A DNA stretch of 64,000 bases, taken from positions 17,564,559-17,628,558 of the forward strand of contig NC_052614.1 of the NCBI RefSeq assembly GCF_016545825.1, in the 5' to 3' direction. The position numbers and the translations under genes were made by a program. Shown here piece by piece: positions 1 to 10,236 of the stretch; within the stretch, counting starts at the first letter, position 1; each line of letters starts with the position of its first letter. The DNA comes from Eucalyptus grandis (Eukaryota; Streptophyta; Magnoliopsida; Myrtales; Myrtaceae). The notes beneath the pieces are model-generated. The model ran no database searches and had not been told where the DNA came from. It saw only the letters and a list, made by a program, of their open reading frames with translations.

Positions 1-153
1 GATCAAGCAGACCGTACGACTATCGTACGCTTCACAAGGCGTCGAGAACGGTGGAGATTTTCTCTGGACCAGTCGCTTAATGAGCACTTCCCGGAGGAAC
101 CTAGTCGTGGCATAATCCCGAAACGAAAACGTGTCGATCTCCCGATTCGCTAG
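1..153 (+). CDS. Possible 3' end of a gene cut by the window edge
   Basis: Frame 1 is open from the first base to a TAG at 151-153 (50 codons), in a GC-richer stretch than the following DNA. The C-terminal part is rich in arginine and contains a basic cluster (PKRKRV) resembling a nuclear localisation signal. Frame 3 is also open for 25 codons, to a TAA at 87-89, so the frame choice is unsafe. I do not recognise the protein. It could equally be chance openness in a GC-rich non-coding stretch. Confidence 0.2.
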   Translation, partial: DQADRTTIVRFTRRRERWRFSLDQSLNEHFPEEPSRGIIPKRKRVDLPIR

Positions 154-606
154 ACGACAGTGCATGCATCCGCCCGCACGCGACGGCGGAGGGCAAAAGG
201 AGACCCCGAGGAGGAGACGTCCAACCACGTCGCTGGCCGGGGTGGGGGTCACATTAAATTTTACATTTGAACACGCTACGATTGCTACGATTGTGAAAGG
301 AACAACTCCTCATGGGTTCGTATCGAAACCACATGGGCCTGCGTTGAAGGTTTCTACGTGCATCGGAAATTTATTGTCAGTTGGTACCACCCCCTGGGCA
401 GTGCCCCCACCATCCACGTTCCCCACTAGAAAAATCTTCGCAGGGTTTTGGATCCTTCTTGAGAAGGCAAGGCAAAGACTCAAGATTTCACCAGTGCATT
501 GAGATGACAAGTTAGAGTCGAAGCAACCTCAAAATTCTTGCCGAGGGTTGATCTTTCCACGATGTTGTGGGGTGCTCAATTGTATGAATTAGTTTAGCCA
601 GCAAAA

Positions 607-627
607 AGAGAGAGAGAGAGAGAGAGA
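607..627. repeat. AG dinucleotide microsatellite
   Basis: About ten uninterrupted AG units. The surrounding 154-1500 stretch is AT-rich intergenic DNA in which I see no gene. Confidence 0.9.
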
Positions 628-1511
628 ATATTTGGTCATTTGTCATTGAATTCCCATTAAAGAAAAAAGGAATTCGACATGACGTGAAATGCTTCGCACC
701 ATGCATCATGCACATAACTCATATCCGACCATCCATCCCAAATCAAAAATTAAATGGATGGACTTGGAAAAGGACGTTACATAACGAGCCTAGTCAGATG
801 TGATTTTTCTTGAGTCCGGCTCAACCTAATATGGCCCCTACCCCTCCTTCACAGTACACAAGTTTGTTATGACGTTTTTGGACAATTTTTGTAAGTCTTT
901 TTTTGAACATTTTCCAATTTTTTCTGCCAAGTCCGGTGAGAGTCGGTGTGGCATTGGCTGGGGGAACCAACCCGCGGTTCTCCTCTTTAATTCTTCATAA
1001 TTATGAATTTTGGATTTCTTTCTCCAACTTTTTTTTTGTCGAGTTTTTTTGACTTTTCTACGCGGCCACACATCAGACCAAAGTCAACTCATTTAAAAAG
1101 GCCACACCGGTTTCTCAAACCATGTCAACAAAATTATAGTGGCGCTAGAAGGAATTGATTGCACCGGAAGTAGTTTTGAATTGAATTGTACTTTTTCAGA
1201 CATTCACAACTGTTATGCATTTCACCTAATGTTCAGGCCAACAAACGGATGTAATTAAGCCTCCATTTATCTCATAGAAAATGAAGGATTTCTTTTAAAA
1301 AAAAAAAATCACTTGCATTACTTATAAAAATAAATATATAAAATATTTTTATTGTTCCGGAAATATTTAGATATATACTATTATCGATAATGAAAATATT
1401 TACCGTTGACTAATTATTTTAAATGATATAAGTGATTATATTTTATAAAATATTTTAAAATTATTTATTTTTGCGAAAGTTGTGAGATTTAAGGATTTGG
1501 TTAAAATGGCG

Positions 1512-1512
<1 letters not shown>

Positions 1513-1545
<33 letters not shown>
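1513..1545. repeat. GA dinucleotide microsatellite
   Basis: About sixteen GA units, uninterrupted. It lies just before a dispersed repeat that recurs near 9.1 kb. Confidence 0.9.
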
Positions 1546-1548
<3 letters not shown>

Positions 1549-1632
1549 AGCTGGAGATGGCCATGGCAATTGGCGAGCGGCAATCCAAATGGTGGGGAGG
1601 AGAGACAAGTCGAAGTGGCGCGGTCGACGTTC

Positions 1633-1858
1633 GATGGTCTTGACTTTGATATATGGAGATTTATGATTTAGCCCATGAAACTCTAATTTTATGTGCTTTT
1701 GGTTCAACACCCTCCTTTATATCATATCTGGATCACAGGTTCTCACGTGTAATTATATTAAAACAATATAGTAACATAACTGATGTAGAGTTATCTACCA
1801 ATTACTGTTCTAATTTACATCCTATGCAAGAATGATGACCGTAATATCTTGGAGGAAA
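1633..1858. repeat. Dispersed repeat, copy 1 (partner at 9094-9323)
   Basis: About 225 bp that aligns in the same orientation with 9094-9323, sharing blocks such as the GATGGTC start, the CTCAACACCC run and the ACGTGTAATTAT core, with scattered substitutions. No coding potential. The two copies flank the repeat-rich 2-9 kb region, so it may be an older repeat into which the other elements inserted, or two members of a dispersed family. Confidence 0.6.
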
Positions 1859-4279
1859 TTTTTGTAAGTCTTTTTTAAAAGTTTCTAATTTTTTTTCCTT
1901 TTTTCCCTACAAAGTCTGGTGAGGGTTGGCGTCGATGTTGACCATACCATGTAGAATGACTGACATTTATGTCAACAATTTTAAGTCAAAATTGGTTAAA
2001 AATAGTACATTAACAAATGAACAAAATATTTATTACTGAATTGATAAAATTGGAAGGTTTAAAATTAATTTGGCATATATATAATAGGTCTAAAACTAAA
2101 TTGGTAATTTTACCGGACTTATTATGTCACGCCCCGACCCGCTCCAGGCTCGCGACAACCCACGCCATCACTTTTCACTTAGGTTATTCGTTTGCGACAT
2201 CTTAGGGTGTGTCTCCGACCCATTCGTATTATCGATCATATACGCATGCGGAAGCAGAAACAATTCACCCAACCAACAAACATGGGTAGCCAGGAACGCA
2301 TCAACATACACTTTCCCAAACACATACATTAGCCAATACAAGTTAACTCTAATTACACTCGGCAGTTTAACCATACACGCACTTCCAAAGGATGCGGGAT
2401 TGGCATAGCACCTCTATGCTACAAGGCAACTTCAAGGGGGTGGTATCCCCTTCGCATCTAGGTTATAAAGCCCTGGCTTGGGCTCAGTGTCCAACTTCGG
2501 ATTTGGGTCCACTTCAAGGTTAATGATATCGTCGTTGGGGGTATCCCTAACCATGTGGCCTCGACTAGCACCCCTGGATCCCCCACCTGACAGTCCATCA
2601 AATCCTCAAAGAGGGCCCCAACGTTCCTCTCTAAACTAAATGTACCAAGCTTCGAACCTATGGGGCACTAGGTTAAGCAACCCTTCGTCCACCCAAATCA
2701 TGGTCACATGCTTCTCATATCTAGTGTTAGCACTCGAAACCAGATAAAAGGTCACCTTGGTGTCCCGATTCATAGGCACACTAAAATGAACATAGTGGTA
2801 CGGCTCAAACATGCTTAGGGCCTGTAAAACATTTAAAACAACAATAGTGAGATAAAACTCAGCAAGTGAACTTCTTAAACCTCGCGTAGGAAAGCCATTC
2901 ACCTCAGAAACACCTTAAACGTGCAAGTTATCTATTGATAACAGTTCAATAGAAATGCATTCGCTTTGCATTATCTATTAATAGGAGTTAGACCACTCAA
3001 CATGCGATAGTCTATCACGTGTCCTATTATAGTATAAACAATCATTATGTGAGTGCATTATTCTATTAAGTATACAACGTTTACAATTTAATCATCATGC
3101 ATGAATAACAATAATTACAGGCACCATGTAGCAACTCAAATCTCTCGAGTCCTAATCAAATGCATACAAATTCACAAACTTACCCATGTCTTTCTAACTC
3201 AAACATTGACTTGCAGGATATTTTCACGCCTTTCAATTCATAAACATAATCAATCAAAGCATGCATGCGCCACATAAGTCACTGAAATGATAGTTAATTC
3301 ATGCACTTTTGTCATGTAACTTATATATATCCATGCTACACATGTGTAGACTATGGTATCATCCTCATCATATACATTTAACATTCATGCACTTTATACA
3401 CGTGACGTCTCAAGAATCATATGTCATCCCATACTACCATGCAACCCTTGAAACCATGCTTTCAAATTATTATGGCTGCTCAAGACCCAAGGCCAATCTG
3501 AAGGTTCGCAGTCATCGGATGTAACCAAGTATCATCTCGCCCCATTGAGCATGGCATCTTGTTGACTTGGGGGTAGTCTTGTAAGGAGCTTCATTATGAA
3601 ATCCATCCGCAAATGGCATCATGTTGACTTGGGGGCATTCAAACATAATCAGGCATCGTCCCCACGTAAAACACATAAGGGTCTTTAAATGATCACACGA
3701 GTACATCACTACTCACGCTCATTGTTATTTTTCTCATTAGCCAAGTATGAATGCGTTAATGATGTGCCAAGTGAACTGTGTGTCATGATCTATCGAAAAT
3801 ACATCTATAAAATATGCCGAGCACGAAATGAAAATCCATGGCTTGGCCCATCACGTTGAGCACTGGCCTAAGTCCAATCTGGATCGAAAATAAGTCCAAT
3901 CTGGATCGAAAATGATATGCTCCAATATTGTATCAAGACCAAGAAAGGATCGCTCTGCTGTGACATGATTACCGACCTAGTACCAGACTTAACTTGGAAA
4001 AAGGAGTGGCCTTGATTTAGTACTGGACTTGGTTTGCGAACGATTTGTCTCAATATCACTGATTTCAAGAGAAAGACTTCACCCGACGTGCTTCCTTGCA
4101 CGACCAAAAACCATCGCATATCTCGTCTTGGAGGCTCGGGGTGTTCTCACACGTTGACCATGGACAATGAACATATCTTATGCATAACGACTACTTCCAA
4201 TTAACACATTTAATACATTGTCATCATTTCATACATGTGCATTACTTATATCACACACATGCACCATTCACTTCACACT

Positions 4280-4522
4280 CATGGCACATAATCCAAATAT
4301 CATATTTACCCGCTAATTCACATGGCACATATTCCAATTATCATTTTTAACCATTATTCCACATGTCACATCATCCAAATATCATGTTTAACCACTAAAC
4401 CACATGGCACATCATTGAAATAACATGTTTTACCCCTAAACCGTATGGCACATAACTTAAATAACATAGATAACCACTAAATCACATGACACATCATCCA
4501 TATAACATGTTTAACGTATAAT
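4280..4522. repeat. 41-bp minisatellite, six units
   Basis: The motif CATGGCACAT or a variant starts at 4280, 4321, 4362, 4403, 4444 and 4485, an exact 41-bp period. Each unit continues with a CCAAATATCATGTTTAACC-like stretch. Substitutions differ between units but spacing is kept, so it is an ageing tandem array. Confidence 0.9.
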
Positions 4523-5344
4523 CCGTACTCCATATAAAGCGTATCTCACATAATAATATGCCATCCTACTGAGGCACATTGAAACAATGTATCATTACAA
4601 TGTAACTTATCCCTTTACTATTACATATTATTATTATTCACATATTATAATAGCATATTATCCCAACATAATAACTTATCGTCCTAAGCTCAATAGCTTA
4701 TCATCCACGATCCGGTAACCTATCGCTTTGAAACTCGATAACCTATCGATAAACGTTCACTAACCTATCTAAGTCCAATAATAACTTATCACGCAACATC
4801 CATTTATCACATCAACAAATCATCATTTAACCTTAATTTCACCCTAAACTACTTCCAAAATGCAATAACCCTAATCAAGGGTTAGAAAGCCACTCACAAA
4901 CTAATACAAGCTTCGTATGGCGTCGGGGGTGGTGCGACAAGGCTGGACAACAGCCGAGGGTTGCTTGTTGTGTGTCTACATGGCGCAAGCAAACTAGACG
5001 GTGGCTGGTCGCAGCTCCAGTCGTGGCTTGGTGGCGGTCCAGCTGGTGGTTCGATGTTGGCACGACCTGCAGGGCTTTGCGAGGGAATAGATTGGGGAAG
5101 AAACGAGCGAGAGGGTGCATGAGTGAGGGCTACACAGTGTTGAACATCTCTTGAGGAGGCCGGTCGATCAGCTCTAGGTAGCGGTCTGGCAATGCGATGG
5201 GCGGTCCGACGTCGAGGTTCGAAGGGTGGTCGCCGATGAGGTAAAACAAGAGGAAAAATGAAAGAACGAGCTTGCCAAAGTGTTGACAATGGGGTGGTGT
5301 TCGGCTGGTGGTGAGGAGAGAGAGAATGTGTGAGTTTTAGAGTT

Positions 5345-5645
5345 GCAAATGAGGAAAAATGAGAGAAAGTGAGAGTGAGTGGGAGAAGGGTGGCCGATGG
5401 TAAGGGTGGGGGAGAGAAAGAGAATAGAGAGGAACATCCCATCTCCATATATGCCCATCCCATTCTATATCCCTCAACCTAGAGAGGGTGGCCAATGGTG
5501 AGGGTGGCAAATGAGGGAAAATGAGAGAAAGTGAGAGTGAGCGAGAGAAGGGTGGCCGATGGTGAGGGTGGGGGGAGAGAGAGAGAATAGAGAGGAACAT
5601 CCCATCTCCATAGATGCCCATCCCATTCTATATCCCTCAACCTAC
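5345..5645. repeat. 162-bp tandem duplication, purine-rich
   Basis: Two direct copies offset by 162 bp (GAGAGAAAGT at 5361 and 5523), each ending in the CATCCCATTCTATATCCCTC block. The purine-rich composition leaves long open frames on the minus strand that are low-complexity (Ser/Leu/Pro) and not convincing genes. Confidence 0.85.
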
Positions 5646-5909
5646 TAAGTCTAGAGTTCTTTTGATGTGAGGGTGGCTTGTGGAAGAAGAAAAATCCTTG
5701 CATTTTAGGCACTTTAGTGGATTGGCTAGCTGGGTAAGCTAGACTAGTCTTCAAACTTCTCCTCTTTGCCGCCCAAAGCAATTGTCGCCCCTTCCAAGTC
5801 CATTTTCCCTCATTGCCCTTTTGTCCTTAGTCAAAAGGGAGGGCATTTCGGTCACTTCACCAAGATTTTGCACTATTCATGCCCTATTCACATTCTTGTA
5901 TGTATTAAA

Positions 5910-6262
5910 GGGATAAGTGCTGCAGAAGTCCTAAAACTTGTCACGAAAATGCAATTGAGTCATAAACTTGTAAAAAGTGTAATTAAGTCTTAAAACTTGT
6001 CAAAATATTTTAATCGAGTCCTAAAATCGACGCCGTCTAATTTCCTCACAGAAAAAGCTGATGTGGTGCAAGCTGACGAAGGAGTGAGAAACGATTAAAA
6101 AAAGCCACGCCAGCTTTTTCCATTAGGAAATTATATGGCATTGATTTTATGACTCAATTAAAACATTTTAACAAGTTTTAGAACTTAATTGCACTTTTTG
6201 CAAATTTTAGGACTCAATTGCATTTTGGTGACTAGTTTTAGGATTTCTGCAACACTTATCCT
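5910..6262. mobile_element. Mutator-type MITE (353 bp, long terminal inverted repeats)
   Basis: The left arm (GGGATAAGTGCTGCAGAAGT...) is repeated inverted at the right end (...TTTCTGCAACACTTATCCT), and the arms stay complementary for roughly 140 bp. It is flanked by a perfect 9-bp direct repeat TGTATTAAA at 5901-5909 and 6263-6271. A 9-bp target duplication with long inverted repeats is the hallmark of Mutator-like elements. No transposase is encoded, so it is non-autonomous. Confidence 0.85.
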
Positions 6263-6647
6263 TGTATTAAATGCCAAGATCTTGCAATGATGGCTCCAAA
6301 CTTGGGAGGCGAGGGTTGATCTCAATCATGCAATTGCCTAAGCTTGTCCTTCAAGCTTGAAAGTATGGCCCTCTCCTTCTAATGTGAAGAATAGTCATAA
6401 ACAATTTTGGAAATAAATGTCATTGCCTTGTCAAATGGATTCAAAAAATTATAAAAATTTAATATGTTGTAGAAAAAACTTTAAATAAAATTTTTCATGG
6501 GGGAATCTAAGCCTAATTCATTTTATATTAAGAACATAAAATCACCAAAGGCAACCCAAAATATAGTCTCTTGAACAGTTCCAATGATTGCAGAAAAAAA
6601 TCGATTTAATATCCAAATCTTCATAAAACACTTTGAAATTTTAGTAT

Positions 6648-6826
6648 GTTATAGATATAATGTCCTCTACAAATTTGTTGAAGGAAGCATGTTTAGATTC
6701 CAAAGGAAAAAAATTATAAAAAATCAAGAAGACCAATAGGTCACCATTTTAAATGCACTGAACAGTTTTTCCACAATAAAAGAATAGGTTATAGATATAA
6801 TGTCCTCTACAAATTTGTTGAAGGAA
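6648..6826. repeat. 39-bp perfect direct repeat
   Basis: The same 39 bases (GTTATAGATATAATGTCCTC...) occur at 6648-6686 and 6788-6826, 140 bp apart, in otherwise AT-rich non-coding DNA. Confidence 0.85.
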
Positions 6827-7860
6827 CATTTCATCTTAGAAAGATATAAAATGAAATTATATTGTAGATTAAGATGTTTTGAACACCTTTCATTAATGAA
6901 GTTTTATGAGATTCAAAGCACAAAAAGCTCTACAAAATTGGAAAATAGTGAAGGTCCAGCAGTACGCACACTATTCACGCACATAGAGCTGGAGTTTGGG
7001 CTTGAGTCATCCAATTTGGGCCTAACTCAGGCGTGTAGCCCATTGTGCTTTCAATTTTTAGCCTAATTTCACTTATCTAATAATTCACGGTTTACCGATA
7101 ATTGAGGAATTTGATAAAGTGATGTCCAATAGTGGTCACTTAATCCTCTTAAGTCCAATATCCTTAACCAGATTAGAATTTGTGTTTGAAATCTATCAAA
7201 TGTGACTCATAGCATCTTTTAGGGGTTTCACAAGTTTGATTCATGATTGATTCGATATCAATCCACGTTTGAGTCTTTTCAATTCATGGATGATCTTCGG
7301 TTGTCATGTAATTGTGAAAGGTCAATTGGTCGTTCCAAAGTACACGATCATTTGGAATTGGTTTAGGGTCATTTATAATTAATATAGTAATCATGCAAAA
7401 TCACCCGCAATCCGATTATATACTATTATCGAATCGATTTATAACCATTCATGGATCGGTTTGAAACGGTTTGAGATTATCTCTCATCAATCCTTATAGT
7501 CGAATTGTCAATCCATAGTTGAGTTCTCTAGTCGTGCATATCGAAATCCTAAATTGCATTTCTCAGTAGGTTTAATACTCTTGAATGGTTCCTGAACCAA
7601 TTCAAAGTCTAATTCTATTTATTACGCATTGATAGAAGTAAACCCCTTATCGTATCCTGAATAAGATCGAATTTTGAGGATATCACACATTACCTACCCA
7701 TGATGCAATCTCCTTGTCCTACACTGATCAAGTACATCTTTCAATGGATGCAAGTGCAGCATGTGCAACTTAACCCTAGTTAAGTCACAACTCACTTCTC
7801 CATTTATTAGAATTACTTCTTCAAACTCCACCATAGCAATTGTTGACATGGCTTCAATTG

Positions 7861-8813
7861 GGGAAAATTACTGAAAAAGTCTTAAACATATTTTAATTGT
7901 GTCGATTTAATCATAAACTTATTTTTTTTTATCAGTTGAGTCATAAACATTTTGCAATTATATCAATTCAATCTATCTGGTCAAATTTGGCCGCGGCACC
8001 GACATGGATGCCAACAAATAATTTTAATAATTTTTTAATAATTTTTTTCTTATCTTTTTCTTCTTTTTTTCCTTTTTTTTTTTTTCTCTCTCTCTTGTTT
8101 TTTCCTTCCTCCCCCTTCCTTCCTCCTCCTTCTGACAATCGGCTAGAGGAGAGGGTTGGTCACCGGATTGAGACGGTAGGCCAATGGTGAGCTCGCATCG
8201 CCTTCGTTGGGCGAGGGCAAGGCAAGGCTAGCCCTCACTAGATTTGATGAAAGCAAGCCTCGCTAGTGGATCGAAGAGCTCGACCTCGTCGGATCTGGAT
8301 GAGGACAAGCTCATCAAGCCATTAGCGGGGGCTCGCCTTGTCGGTGGTTGGATGTCATTTGAGTGAGAGTGTCACTAGGCAAACTCCCTAGTTAAGACCT
8401 CGTTCAACTTTGCAAAGAAGACCGTGTTGGCATAGAAGACCCCGTCAATCGTCGTTGCGTGAGATGCGACAGTAAACCTAGCCATTGGTGAGGCAAGCCC
8501 CCACCAGATCCGATGAGAGTGAGCCTTGCTAGTGGCTCGGGGCCAAATCCAACAACCGGTCTTCCCCTCTGGCCGATGACCGAAAGGAGGAAGGAGGGGG
8601 GAGGCAAAAAAAGAAAAGAAGAAAAGATTAAAAAAATAATAAAATTTTTGAAAAAAAAAATTATTTGGTGGTGCCACCCGATATTTACATGAACATCAAC
8701 CAGCCAAATTTAATTGGATAGACTGAATTGATATAATTAAAAAAATTAAAAATAAATTTAAAATTGAATCGACATAATTATAATAAATTTAGGATTTTTT
8801 TAGTAATTTTCCC
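7861..8813. mobile_element. Inverted-repeat (foldback or MULE-like) element, 953 bp
   Basis: The left end GGGAAAATTACTGAAAAAGTC and the right end ...TTTAGTAATTTTCCC are inverted repeats, with arms about 150-170 bp long (7861-8035 against 8645-8813). The interior (8100-8600) is more GC-rich and contains short repeated phrases such as CGAGGGCAAGG and GCTAGTGG but no transposase. I could not find a convincing target duplication. A related, more degraded element lies at about 13530-14816. Confidence 0.65.
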
Positions 8814-9093
8814 GTCTTTATTGTGCACTTATAGCAGCTACCATCCTCCCTCTTCCCACCAAAAGTAATGATGGAAGGTCAAATTTGTACCAATCATTAT
8901 GGCGGCGAGTCGACATAGGCTTCAAACTATTCAAAGAAATACAACAAATTGTATTAGAAGCCTTCTGGTACAATGTTCCTTAGAAAAGAAAAGAATTTAA
9001 ACTAAACTTTCGTTTATCTCATGAAAAATAATTAATTTAAAAAACATTTTAAATGGGGGACGAGAAACAGGTGTCGGTGGCAAGGGTCACGTT

Positions 9094-9323
9094 AGATGGT
9101 CCCAACTTTGATGTCTGGAGATTATTGTTTGGCCCAACAAATTTTAGTTTCACGTGCTTCTGGCTCAACACCCTTCTTTGTGTCATATCTAGATCGCAAA
9201 GTTCTTACGTGTAATTATGTTGAAGCAACATCGTAACATAGCTGGCGTCGAGCTATCTAACTATTACTATTAAAATTTACATCCTGTGTAAGAAATGATT
9301 ATGCTAATTATCTTCAAGGAAAA
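9094..9323. repeat. Dispersed repeat, copy 2 (partner at 1633-1858)
   Basis: Direct copy of the segment at 1633-1858 with scattered substitutions. Between here and the end of HSP90 (9324-10236) I see no gene. The last few hundred bases are presumably the HSP90 3' untranslated and downstream region. Confidence 0.6.
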
Positions 9324-10236
9324 CCTTAAGTTACCAACAATCCTAGTTGCAATTCTTCACATGCCACCAACATGAGATCGCGATGTGGTTCAATAACTTG
9401 ACTTAAACATTCTCAAAGCCGGCGAAAAAGAAGAAGAAAATTCTTTAAATTTAGGTTGTGTGCAAAAGCGATGACGAAAATACGATCGGGATGTGCAATG
9501 GCGACAGCAGTAGTAGAGTGAAGACACTAACAAGGAAATCTATAATTGCCACTTCGATCCCCAAAATTGCCGTGATTCCCGATTTGATCCCGGAACTTAA
9601 AAGTTCCTTCTCGGTTCAGTAAGGACATTAACGTGTAAAGGTTTCACGAAGTGCGAGGTCGCAAAGAGAATGACCAACATGGAGGTTCCTCCGCGCTGGA
9701 TCGAACTATTTTTGAAGAGGCAAACGCAAAAGACCACGATGTCGAGATTGGTACGGAAAGGAGAGAATCCTTCGTTTCGCGACATCCTTAATCCTCCCCG
9801 ATCCCGAAGAATGCGATGGACCCGGTGGTGATCCCTCAATGTCTGCTGCAAAGCCTGTCAATTCGAGAAGCGAAGTCGACTAACAATTCGCCGAGGGGCA
9901 ATCCCGATGTCCCTGTCGGACCGGCACTTCTCATCACAGTAAGAGAATATAATCATTTAAGCCGAACCTTCTCATGATCCAAACAACACGTAAAAACACA
10001 AACCCAAAGCAAAACGAGGTCGATTGACAGAGAACTCTTTGTGCACGAAAAGAGCCGCAGTTGCTACTATTGATAGAAGAAACGGTTGAGACAAGTCAAA
10101 GAGCGCATAAGACAATACCCAAAATCTAAAGCTTTCATCAATCGACCTAAGCGTTCTGATGAAGCCATTGACAAAATACTAAAAAGCCCTGAGATGATAA
10201 AAGAGTTCGGAACATCCAGAAGTTGCGGTGCGGAAT

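Larger units (their letters stand above)
2125..7687. mobile_element. Putative very long solo LTR or non-autonomous LTR unit
   Basis: The segment starts TGTCACGCCCCGACCC, a beginning often seen in plant Ty3/gypsy-type LTRs, and ends GGATATCACA, giving TG...CA ends. The flanking 5-mers are TATTA (2120-2124) and CATTA (7688-7692), which match at four of five bases. No gag or pol coding sequence is visible inside. The interior holds a 41-bp minisatellite, a 162-bp tandem duplication, a 353-bp MITE and a 39-bp direct repeat. More than 5 kb is long for one LTR, so a decayed non-autonomous element or a mosaic of several pieces is equally possible. Confidence 0.35.

Noticed and set aside
4894..5781. 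Long overlapping open frames on the minus strand (up to 189 codons)
   Set aside because: Composition is low-complexity Ser/Leu/Pro from a purine-rich tandem duplication, with repeated identical peptides in shifted frames; no domain pattern.
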